Shown: in pieces, positions 46,970 to 57,644 of the stretch
Layout of the letters: every line of letters begins with the position of its first letter
Numbering within the stretch: position 1 is the first letter of the stretch
Assembly: GCA_025201365.1 (NCBI GenBank)
Contig: JAIXMF010000021.1
Coordinates: 62,001 to 126,000, forward strand
Direction: 5' to 3'
Length of the DNA: 64,000 nt
Source of the DNA: Syncephalis plumigaleata
Taxonomy: Eukaryota > Zoopagomycota > Zoopagomycetes > Zoopagales > Piptocephalidaceae
Made by a program: the position numbers and the translations under genes
The notes under the pieces: model-generated
Database searches by the model: none
Told to the model about the DNA's origin: nothing
Seen by the model: only the letters and a program-made list of their open reading frames with translations

Positions 46970-49728
46970 ATGACACCGCTAACTCGTGCCTTTTCCATAT
47001 TTACTGCTGGAATTGTCGCGTCAGCAGTCATTGTTCTACTTCTTCATGACCCGCCTTACCCCGTGCCACGCCATCTTGGTACAAATAAACCAATACCACT
47101 AGAGCATTCTAGTGTGGAGGAGGAGAATATTGCGCTACAGCACTTGGTGGCAGTGCCAACACCACGTGCAAGAATCAAGATTATGAACCATATTGTACTT
47201 GTTGGCACAGTAGAATCTCGGCTTATTATTAATAACGACAATACGGAAGACTATACTCATCAGGGTAGGTGTACACGTAGAAAGCAATACACGTTCGTTG
47301 AATTAATTCATACGAATACACGTATAACCACGGGTAGATCAAATTCGTATTGTTTATCAGCCTATTCATCATCATCATCGCCATCATCATCAGAACCAAT
47401 CAGGAAATACATTAGATAATTCAGGTACATTTACTTTATATGGCATTTCTATTAGTTGTTTAATGTGCTGATTATACTGAATTATATATGATATGATCAT
47501 GTTATCCTAGAGGAATCATGGTATACAGTAGTTAATGAGACGGTGAATGGCTCCATCACGGCATTACCAAGTGACTCCGATAACTGGATTCATGTATTGT
47601 ATTATGTAATGCAGCCATATCTACAGTTTCATCTAAGATCCTATCAAATAGTCGATCATTCTAATGACATGATGAAAGGTGTGTACGTGGATCTATTGCG
47701 AGTAAATGCATACGCCTACTACTAATGCATAATCATAATCATTATCATTATCATCATGTAAAGTGGATCAATGTGATAAATCGGCTGTCTACTCGATTGA
47801 TGAATCAAATCGTATCATCATGTGCGATATTAAATTAGCAGAACATGGATGGATCGAGGATGCTATTGTCGATAAAGGTCTATTTATTTATTCACGGTAA
47901 ATGAGATATTATATACGCACTAGAGTAACATAAATAATATAACATAAATAATGACGTGTGATCATGTTTATTACTTCTACTATTACTATTACTTGTAGTC
48001 GACCTGATATTGCTCGATTCCGTATGTACAGACTTCCCTATTATTATCATTACTATACCCAGTCCAATAATGACAATCCAGCAACGGCAATCACTAACAG
48101 CGGACCAGTTATCAGTAAGTGAAGTGGCCATTAATTATGCTAGCGAGTGTACCATTAATATCGATACCAGATGAAAGAATACCAGAGAGAATCGGTCTAT
48201 GTAGATTGTCAACCACCACGTATGTATTACGTCATCATCATCGTCGTCGTCATCATCATAGTATGATTATTAATTGAAAATTGCCTATTTATCCATCACA
48301 ATAGAAATATTACACGTATTTTGTTAGCTGAAGTACGACAACAGGATCTGACCGGTAATTTCGACTTTAAAGTAAGACTAGTTAGCAATGCTGGTCAGTC
48401 GGGAGAGTCATCACGGGATATTACACGTCGTTGGACACATACACAAGTGGTTGATGTAACTATCTAAGATTAACCATAGTGACTATTCCAAGCAATACTA
48501 ATGTATTCCATTTAACTAGACGCTTTATCACTCTATGGACAATAGTCGAATGAATTCCAATTTCAATCAGGATGGCTATGATGATGATGATGACTATGAC
48601 GCTGATCATCATCATTCAGATGAACCAAATCTGCTTGCACTATCCAAACCAACACCAATCATTAGTAAGTAATGAAATGGTTATCATTTATTATCATTGT
48701 AATAATAATTTCATCCGATTAGCATCAGGATCACGGATTACTATAGTTGCATTTCCTCATTCTCAAGTGCTCTACTCGTTAGATGAAGTCAATGAGGTTC
48801 AGGGACAGTATAAATTACGTCCGCTTGAAATACCGTATGTTGAGAATGTAGTTAATTCCGTGACAGGTCTACACGTCAATTATGAAGGCACACATTTAGC
48901 TATTGTTACCGCAGTGAGTTACTTTATTCTACAAAGCAAGCATTTCTTTCTCATTCGCTAATTGGGCATTGTCCTTGTTTAACGATGCGTTTCATATAAT
49001 GTACGTTCTCTTTCTTTCTTTTTCCATTAAGGATAACACGGTGATGCTATTTACTCGAGGCATGGGTGATTCATTATTGGATTTACTATTAAGGGATGAT
49101 ACGAGGAGTGTTGATAATAATGAAGGCGAGAATAAGAAGAAGGATCGATACGATAGTGCTAGTAGTAGTAGTGGATCACATCAATTGAATTTACTACGAA
49201 ATGCACGCGATGATTTGGCACTACGTTGGCGACTCAAGGCAATCATTCCTACACGCAGTAATGTAACAGTATGTATTACCATCATTTCTCCTTTCTCTCC
49301 CCTTACTATTATTTACTGTTACAACCAACAACAACAACAACTAATAATAAGCATTATGTAGTCGATAGTTGATGCGGCGTTCGTTGATGGTGTCAACAAA
49401 GTCGAGGGTCCCATATTAGGTAGGACATGTTTGATGAGTGTTGATGGATGATACTAACAATAATGGTGATACTGTTGCTGCTAGTGCTACTTCATGCAGA
49501 TGATAGTTTGAGCCTATGGCAAATCACGGATATCTATGCGACTTGGTCGTGGCCCTTGATATTATACTCGGAACATTGGATTCTATGCCTAAGTAAGTGA
49601 ATCCAGCAATGCTTCATATTTATACATTGATGATGATGATGCTAATATGTACATAAATTAATCCTACAATAACAGTTCTACTATTTACCGTGACCATGTT
49701 TACTTTACACGAATTACGACTACGATAA
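46970..49728 (+). CDS. 13-exon membrane-anchored protein of unknown function
   Basis: 596 aa. Exons: 46970-47264, 47338-47424, 47511-47678, 47764-47896, 47999-48114, 48171-48219, 48305-48455, 48520-48664, 48723-48913, 49032-49268, 49362-49419, 49485-49592 and 49676-49728; every phase closes, which supports the model. A hydrophobic segment near residues 8-25 (IFTAGIVASAVIVLLL) is a signal anchor. The end (WPLILYSEHWILCLILLFTVTMF) is a second membrane segment with the short basic tail LHELRLR. Between them lie beta-strand-rich segments of WD/propeller flavour (VTGLHVNYEGTHLAIVTADNTVMLFTR; ILVLLHADDSLSLWQI) and N-glycosylation sites (NET, NGS). A lumenal, glycosylated propeller held by two membrane segments is my inference. 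I do not recognise the family. His-rich and Asp-rich runs lie in exons 2 and 8. Confidence 0.68.
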
Positions 49729-50868
49729 TTAATGTTGTATTGTTCTCATTATCGTTTATCGTATTATCGAGCTTATACGTAATATTTCTACATGTTCCAA
49801 TACCTGAAACCATTTGTAAATTAAATGAAAGATGTATATTGGTTATTAGTGTTATTGTTTCTACTTCTTCGCCTTCTCCTCTTCTTTTTGCAATATAGTT
49901 TATTGTACAGGCGGAATACGGACATCCGACTTTGTAGTAATTAGGATGCATATCCCGTGCAAGTATCTCCTAACATGTTGAAGTTACTAGATCGATATAG
50001 TGTGTCCAGTCCTAGGGCCTTAACTCAACAGCAACAGCAACAGGAACAGCAATAGTAAGAGTGATGATGATGAGTTACTGTGTGATCATTATCGCATGTG
50101 CCATACGTCTTGTTTTCTTATTAGTTTGTAGTAGTAATGTTAATGTACAATATCAACTAGTTGTATACAGGTGATTACCATTGGATTACGCAACTTATAG
50201 CATGTGTCATCATTGTAAATTTAATACGAATATTGGACATGTTGTAACAAACGCGTGAAACGTTCCTTTACAACTATAACTGTTATGATTGACAATTTTG
50301 TCTGTCAGATATCGATGACGCGCTATACTTCATTGACCGCGTATAATAATGGCCTTAAGTTATTGGGAAACAGCCCAGGTACTTGGAACTGGTTTTGTTC
50401 CCTTACACCGTTGCATGGCAATGATCGCGGGTCCCTTCTCCTTATTCATACGGTATGTTATATGGCGTAACATGAAGTATTACTTCATATTATTCTAGAC
50501 TTGTATAGCATTTGGTTAACAATTGAAACATATGCTTCCTCGCTTATTCGCCAATTGGGATACAAGGTGTACTGCCATCAACAAGTGCAATATTATCATC
50601 TGGAAATCAGTATAAATAGCGCGCTTACAATGTATGGTTCGCTAACATTCTACACCACATTCAACGACAACAGCTCTCTCTCTCTCTCTCTTTCATCGCT
50701 TTATACATTCGGTAACTGATACACAAGAAGATAGCTAGCCTATCACTATTGCTATCTCACACCATTACAAAATCACGGATAACCATACACCAACTATCGC
50801 TTACATTCAATTAGCCGTGGAACCTACGTTGCTGGACAACTTACGATTAAACAACCATTCAAGACATC
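49729..50868. other. Spacer before small secreted protein gene
   Basis: No convincing gene. A CT run near 50672-50690 and a possible leader for the next gene. Confidence 0.4.
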
Positions 50869-51524
50869 ATGATGCTATTCAAGAGTATTACCGCCGTTAT
50901 CATTGCCACTGCCGCAGTACAGCTATGCCTGCTGGATGGTGTCGTGGCACTACCAGTCGGTGGCTTAGCGCCCATTACAGCGGTAGGTAGCTCGTCACGA
51001 TCACCCAATAGCATCCCGCTCGTTCCAATAAGAGGTGGCCCGTCACAATCAATCAATGGTTTTGCGCCTCCTGGAAAGGCAGGTCTTCTCCTGCACGCAT
51101 GAGTAATGACGTTATTCGATCAACAGGACAAACCGATAGTAGACCACTGAATACGCTAGTGCAGGCACCCGGCATTCAAAACACGTTCAGAGGCAGGCTA
51201 AACAATATGCAGCACAATGCCAAGTAAGCTGCTCGAAATCCTGGTCAGGCTATTAGCAATAATGGTGTTGAATTCCTTGCTGGTGCTGCTGGTGCTGCTG
51301 CTGCCCTAGGAACGGCATCCCTCCTAGGCCCCGCAGGATTACCAGCAGCGGCTGCGGGAGTCATGGGCGGTGGTATGGGTGCACTTGCCGGCAGACAGAT
51401 AAGAGATAGTCTGAAACCAAACCAGAATAATAACGATGTCGCACCGATAATACCAAATCAAAAACCAAAAACTCTTGTTGTTAGCCCAACTAACCCGCCA
51501 TTCGTTCCAAGAGTAGGACAATAA
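50869..51524 (+). pseudogene. Small secreted Gly/Ala-rich protein gene, frame interrupted
   Basis: A strong signal peptide (MLFKSITAVIIATAAVQLCLLDGVVA) leads into a Pro/Ser-rich segment (LPVGGLAPITAVGSSSRSP). In another frame a Gly/Ala-rich hydrophobic stretch follows, with repeated small-x3-small spacing (EFLAGAAGAAAALGTASLLGP, GGGMGALAGRQI), and a Pro/Asn/Lys-rich tail to the stop at 51522-51524. The stretch resembles glycine-zipper membrane segments. The coding frame is interrupted about twice, one of which could be a very short intron. No family recognised; a secreted effector or surface protein is possible. Confidence 0.5.
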
Positions 51525-51621
51525 TAGATAATAAACTGTTTATCATCTATTCTTTTATTTATTTATTTATACTATTAATCATAGAGATGTATTATTATAC
51601 TGATGATGATGATGATGGTGA

Positions 51622-53378
51622 TTATGCACAACCAGGACAATTATGTAATGCTTCGTGAATGAATAAATCGCATTCTAAACAGAAACATTGTGGCATTCGG
51701 GACATTTGAATCGATCACTCGCTCGTTGCATCTGACCTGGCATTGCTGCTACTGTCGTTGTTGTTATCGTTGGCATTGTTGATAATGATATGATGATGAT
51801 GATGGTGGCTGTTCAAACATGGATCGACAACCGAAACACCAACTTTCATAATGACCAGATAGGACACTAGAATTGATCATTTTGATTAGCTAGTTAATAA
51901 TATAATAATGATAATGATCTCATGATTGCAATCTTACTCTTCCCATTTAACTTCAACAAAATTCTTAACCGGAAACAAATGATGATAGGAGCGTGCAAGA
52001 TGCGGACTAGCCACTAAGGCAAGTCCACAAACATCGCAATCGGTCGGTAGTTCACATACTTTTGCACTACATTGAGGACATACGTAGCCACCAAGTACCG
52101 GTTTACGATGACTTTTAAATGTGTTAAAATGGTCAGTAACAAGTATCAATCTATTCATCATGTTCATTATCACTTACCACATACACATGGATGGCGTGTG
52201 TTCAGTGATTCGTTTAGGGAATCCCATAGCAACTAGACTGGCCGCCTTCTTTGTGGATATAATGGCCGGTGGTGTCACCAATTCGAATAGTAGATCCTTA
52301 TAATGAGGTTCATTCATAACAACACCAAATGTGCCTATTCGTCGTAGTTGTATAATGATTAATATCCTATTTTGCGAATAGTACACGCGTATGCTTGTAT
52401 TCATCCGCTTACCGCTCGTTTCTTTAGCCATTGTACGGCATAGTTGAATTTCAGCCGCCAGACCAATAACTGAACATCGAATCTTCTCCCGTTTATACCG
52501 TTCGATCGTATCGAATATATTTCCCGGATCACAGGTGGTTAACGAACCGAACAGCACAAGTACCTCGCGAGAACCATGTGGTGGCACATGACTAACATGT
52601 CAGATGAACCATTAGTATTTGTACTAGCATCGTCGTATCTCTCCCGCTCTATCGCCATACATCTATATACACACACACACACGTACTTGAGTGAACTTCG
52701 AGCTGTTTCCAACGCGTTCTGTAATGATGGTTCACCCGTGGCCTCTTTCATTTTCTTCTCTTTGAGCACGCGAATATGCTCCATGGGATTACCTATCATT
52801 GACGCGTTACATCATCGCATTGTTGTTGTCGTAGTTGCGCTAGCTAGTAGACCGCTTCGCTTACCGCTTAGTTCAGTTAGTTTCTCGGCAATGCCATCGC
52901 GGTAATAATAATGCCCATTTGACTAATTGGATTCTGATCAAAGTATTCCCCGATAAATGTTTCCGCAAGCTTAGCGTCAACTCCAAACGCGATGGGCGTA
53001 AATCCTTCTCGAGCATGGAGGCAGACAAGTCAATGACAATGAATAAGTGTCTAATAATACCACGCTGAATCGTGTCAGTATCACGAAGTAATCTATTTAC
53101 ATAGGGGTATATATGTATATATAAATATATAAATATAGATATTAGTAAATGCTTTACTATTACTCTAACGATATAGATATATAGATAGATAAAACCTACC
53201 GACGACGAATCTGTTGCTGCTTGATTGTCGCCACCACGCTTTGTAGACTGCCTTCCTCGTCCTCTTGTAGAACGTCCCAACTACGCTTGAATTCCTCCCA
53301 GGCCAAACTCTGCTCCTTTCCCTTCTCCTCGTCTTCTCCTTCCACGTCTACGTTAACCTCATCTTCAGGTGGTGCCAT
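51622..53378 (-). CDS. SSL1: TFIIH core subunit SSL1/GTF2H2 (four apparent single-base losses)
   Basis: Subunit of TFIIH, which opens promoters and acts in nucleotide-excision repair by stimulating the XPD/Rad3 helicase. Exons on the minus strand: 53378-53200, 53092-52865, 52792-52687, 52591-52413, 52334-52178, 52111-51938 and 51866-51622. Start [11 protein letters not shown] domain: [52 protein letters not shown]. Then the C4 finger [39 protein letters not shown], and a C-terminal finger ending [19 protein letters not shown]. In exon 2 (near 52985 and 52900) and exon 7 (near 51777 and 51688) the frame jumps by -1; adding one base at each closes a 423-codon frame of normal length. As SSL1 is essential in yeast, consensus error is likelier than decay. 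Confidence 0.85.
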
Positions 53379-53636
53379 AATCAGTAGAAAAGTGCTGTAT
53401 AATAAAAATAGAAACAAACAAACAAGCAAATAAACAAACAACAGCAACACGAAAATAGTTAAGCATATTAGTTTAAATCGTCATCATTTATACCATTTTA
53501 TAACATTTGTTAATACAGCACATGAACATGTTGTATACCATCAATCGAATAAGTAAATGACTACATTAATGGTCATTAGTTTATTAATATGAACAAATAT
53601 TAAAGCAAATTAGAGTAAATTAGAGTTAAAGAATAA

Positions 53637-54977
53637 TTAGTTTGTATCGAGTAGTTCAGCATAAGTGATAAGTTCACTATCATTGATAAATTGATCGTAG
53701 GTATCGTTCTTAACCATCGCGCTGATATCAATGCCTTGCTTGCCTGTCTCGGGACAAGGTGCCGTCTCCAAGAATGTCGTGGTTGTCTTGGCCGGGTGTG
53801 CAGGTCGGCGGAAGACTATTGCATTGCCGTAGCCGAAATCCATTTCAGTACAAGCGCCAAACTTGGTTATATCCGTGGTAATGTAATCGATACCGTTCTC
53901 CAGGGTGAGACACCGATTAATGACCGAGGGTGCATTGCCAGTGTTCGCCCATTTCAACCATTCGTCTCGGGTAGCGCGACTTGCTGCAAGTAGTACACGA
54001 CGATGGAATAGAGCTATATCACCTAGTGGACGACTTAGTAGTTCACCCGCGGTAATCTTCATTATCGATGTTTCAATGGCATTGCCAAAGTAATTCTTGG
54101 GAAGATCCGTAAGGTAGTGTCGCATGTTGATACCGGCCATCTCATGGAGTATTTTGTCGGCTGGCACTTTATTAACTCTGACGTGAGCGCGCCAAAACAG
54201 GGCAACCACCGCGTCAACCGTGGAGAACCAACCGTTATTACGCTCTTCATCGCTAACCGACTCGATGGCTGCTGCCTTTAATCGAGCAAGGTTCTCCGGA
54301 CGAATTCTGAACATGATGGCACATTTACTGGGATCGCCATGGTCATAGGTGGGTTTCACTAGTTCCTCCGGCGTCGGCTTTCTCACCATGTGTCGTAGAT
54401 CAGCCGGCAATCGTAGTAGGTCTCGATTGTGTACAGGTGGCGGTGGCGTCTCACCACGGGTAAAGGCCGCCCACGCTTTCAGTGCCATGCAATAGCTTGC
54501 ACCATCGGTAACGTATTGTTGTGTACTGGCACAAAGTGCTAGACCAGAGTTATTTGCAAAACGAATGACTCGTGCGGCGAATATAACATCGGTCTCGGTG
54601 TTCCATGCGACGGCCTGCCACTCGGGTAGAAGGCTGCTTTGTGGCCAGTTTGGATTAAAGCTCGAGATGTCCTTGTCGCACTGCACCTCCCGATAGGGCG
54701 CGCCATTACCTGTCATACGAATCTCGTAATCGACCCCGTCGACCTGCGCTAGACGACCGGCAAGGATTGGATTTTGCTCGAGCATCTTGCGAAGACCTTC
54801 TAGCAATTGCTCGGTAGGCATGAAATCGGCCACTCCTTGATGATTCTTGTAAATTAGAAGAAATTGGAATTGTGGCGGAGTAATGATATAGTCCGCATCA
54901 CTTAGTTGATACTTGGTTCGCTCGTCGACATTTTCCGGTTTTACCCAGTGCTCAATGGGATTACTGTACGAGATCAT
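53637..54977 (-). CDS. BAHD-like acyltransferase homolog B with Gln in place of catalytic His
   Basis: Single-exon 446-aa paralog of the gene at 25588. The family's two-domain length is kept, with MISYSNPIEHWVKP at the start and DFGYG near residue 385. The catalytic HxxxD reads QYVTDG: where the other copy has HMISD, this one has Gln-x-x-x-Asp, a CAA codon one base from CAT or CAC. The frame is open and the rest is conserved (VIRFANNSGLAL, RIRPENLARLKAAA, NYFGNA), which argues for continued selection. It could be a pseudoenzyme or have a changed mechanism. It lies next to SSL1, with no related metabolic genes around it. Confidence 0.82.
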   Translation of the reverse strand: MISYSNPIEHWVKPENVDERTKYQLSDADYIITPPQFQFLLIYKNHQGVADFMPTEQLLEGLRKMLEQNPILAGRLAQVDGVDYEIRMTGNGAPYREVQCDKDISSFNPNWPQSSLLPEWQAVAWNTETDVIFAARVIRFANNSGLALCASTQQYVTDGASYCMALKAWAAFTRGETPPPPVHNRDLLRLPADLRHMVRKPTPEELVKPTYDHGDPSKCAIMFRIRPENLARLKAAAIESVSDEERNNGWFSTVDAVVALFWRAHVRVNKVPADKILHEMAGINMRHYLTDLPKNYFGNAIETSIMKITAGELLSRPLGDIALFHRRVLLAASRATRDEWLKWANTGNAPSVINRCLTLENGIDYITTDITKFGACTEMDFGYGNAIVFRRPAHPAKTTTTFLETAPCPETGKQGIDISAMVKNDTYDQFINDSELITYAELLDTN

Positions 54978-56209
54978 ATTTGAATAATAGGCTAGGCTAG
55001 ACTGCGTGGAATGGTTTTTGATTGATCGAGTCGCATTGTCCTACATTATCGCTAGATATTTATATAGCAGTCGAATGCTCAGAATACCATGATGATAACG
55101 CGTTCTCAACACGCACCAGTCCCCAGCTCTTGCCGTTCGTGTTTTCCCATAGACAATGGATAAAGATCTAGTATATACCAAGGTAGTATTCCTTATGGGT
55201 TTATGAGAAATATGCCATTTGTTACACTACAATAGATGATAACCAATACTTGATCAGTTCTAGAATTCGCTCATGATTATAACGGTCATTTGTCGTTTAT
55301 TATGAGAACATCTATTCCTCTTTAATCCTCGATAGCACAAATATGGATAGACTACCAATAAAGTATAACCAACTGGGAATATTTATAGTTTACTACCTGC
55401 GGCACTAATTATAATGACTGCGTATAATTGTAACAAAAAGGCAATTACAAGGTCTTCCTATATTGGCTGTCTAATTGGATAAACGGGCAATATCGGCAAT
55501 TCTCCGATGTTCGGTATCCTATTTGGGTCCAATACTAAGTTATAATCCCTACGGGTAAATGTATAGAATATCGCTATTGATAACGATTAGTTTAATCAAT
55601 TAGTATAGCTGCTGTTATGCCATAATAGTTCTAATAGAACTAGATACTCTCTTTATCTCTCGCTTTGCTTGCTTATCGATTGATACTGAACAAGTCACAA
55701 AAGTTATTGCATAGTAGAAATAAAGTCAATTAATGGGAATAAATCTGCACACATCTGCGCTAATTGAATATGGAATCAAGTTCATCGTGAAACGAAACTT
55801 GCCGAACGATGCGGCTGCGATTTAGCCGATCAAGCATTGCTATAATTCGATATCAGTATCAGTGCACTAATAGGTGATATTTCCCAGCGACAACCTGGTC
55901 ACTTGGGAATATAGGCGCTGTTGTAGAATTGCGTCAATTGAACGAGATTTCAAGTCATCATTTATTCCGATGTAAACGACTTAATTATGATGCCGTAGCA
56001 ATACACGATCCATATGTTCTGTACAATTGTTAAGTATGAAAGAGTAAACAATAAAACACTTGTAGATTGATTGATACAACATGTGATATGAGCTAGAATG
56101 ATTCTATGTGCACTAGCACCATTCAAATAACAATAACGGTGTCAATGATGATATCACGTCATTAATTTGCACTTTCTTCCACTCTCTCAAATCCTATTCA
56201 CATCTCAAC
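54978..56209. other. Divergent spacer, BAHD-B / CLPP
   Basis: 1.2 kb of AT-rich DNA between divergently transcribed genes. No gene or notable repeat seen. Confidence 0.45.
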
Positions 56210-57462
56210 ATGTCCTTCTTTACTTTCCGCTCAATGCAAAGAGCATTGCGAGTATGTCATAATACTGGCTTATCGGTGAGAAGAGAAAACATGCACATAT
56301 ACGTGTTTTTATATGTGTGTGTGAGTGACGAAGTAAACCTATTCGCTAAACGTGACAAACAAATAGACTACTAGAACTAGGCAATTCCAAACGACTACTC
56401 GCCAAGATCAGGCGCTCATTCCATTTGTAATAGAACAGACGGTACGGTAGCGAGTAGAAGAATGTCAACCTAGGCTAAACTTTATATTCATACAGAGTCG
56501 CGGTGAACGTTCTTACGATATATTCTCGCGTTTATTAAAGGAACGAATTATATGTCTTAATGGCGAGGTATAGAAGAAGTCTACTACTACTACTACTAAC
56601 ATGCGCGACGGGTCATACTCACCAATCATATTATTATTACTATTGTTATTATTATCACTATTGTTATTATTATCAAACTAGGTTCATGATGGTGTTGCCG
56701 CTAGTCTAGTGGCGCAATTACTATTTCTTGAATCGGAAAATCCCGAGAAACCAATTAGCATGTATATCAATAGTCCTGGCGGTAGTGTTACCGCTGGTAT
56801 GGCCATTTATGATACGGTAAGCTTGAGTCTAAAGGATGCGTTACTTTTATATGGACATAACTGAACTCTGCTATTTAGATGCAAGTAGGTAGAATCTAAA
56901 ACTAGGATTCATGATCATTTAACGTTCATTCGATGATAGTACATTCAATCACCGGTATCGACACTTTGTATAGGACAGGCATGCTCGATGGGTTCATTAT
57001 TGTTGACGGGTGGTGAGTAATAGTAGTAATTGTTCATTGTTATTCGATAAGGGTAGTAGCATTATACGCTACTAATCATCTGGTATATAGGTGCACCTGG
57101 CAAACGATTTGCACTACCCAATGCTAGTATCATGTTGCATCAACCATCGGGTGGTGCATCCGGTCAAGCGAGTGATATTGCCATTCATGCTCGTGAGATA
57201 TTACGTGTACGCGATCGACTTAATCAAATCTACCAAACTCACACAGGTCAGGATGCGGCCACTATTGGTGAGTTGTCCACAATGATTAATTATACGATCA
57301 ATGGTCATAGTCGACAAATGTATTAACTGATATATATTGCATTGTATTGTAATAGAGAAAACGCTTGAGCGAGACTTTTTCATGACAGCTGAGGAGGCAT
57401 TGAAATTTGGAGTAATCGACAAGATACTGGAACGTCGCGATAGTGCTCAAGTAATTGCGTGA
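56210..57462 (+). CDS. CLPP: Mitochondrial ClpP serine protease subunit
   Basis: Proteolytic subunit of the ClpXP protease of the mitochondrial matrix. Eight exons: 56210-56275, 56367-56441, 56496-56567, 56682-56816, 56879-56884, 56940-57012, 57091-57267 and 57356-57462; 236 aa. An Arg/Phe/Thr-rich N-terminus ([14 protein letters not shown]) fits a matrix presequence. Conserved blocks: [38 protein letters not shown], catalytic Ser in [11 protein letters not shown], catalytic His in [20 protein letters not shown], and [21 protein letters not shown]. Exon 5 is six bases long and codes for the Met-Gln of DTMQYI, conserved from bacteria to animals. A second donor at 56252 could shorten exon 1 by eight codons. 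Confidence 0.93.
56879..56884 (+). other. CLPP: Six-nucleotide microexon of CLPP
   Basis: ATGCAA lies between TATTTAG and GTAGGT. It is needed to give DT-MQ-YI; skipping it keeps the frame but deletes the conserved Met-Gln. Confidence 0.85.
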
Positions 57463-57644
57463 TACTCGCACACTATTGAATGACGAATAAAACTGCTGTT
57501 ATTTACTATGTGTAAAGAGAAACGCATCAATGAAATTATTTATTTGCTATTCTATTTACAATTAATTAGGGTGATTCAAATATAGATATATACTTGAACC
57601 ATAGATGATTTATTAATGTTCATGCATATCAACATCAGCTGTGC

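Noticed and set aside
53196-53450. Start of SSL1 at the earlier in-frame Leu/Val-rich codons
   Set aside because: The upstream stretch is repeat-rich leader; MAPPEDEV at 53378 begins the acidic N-terminus usual for the family.
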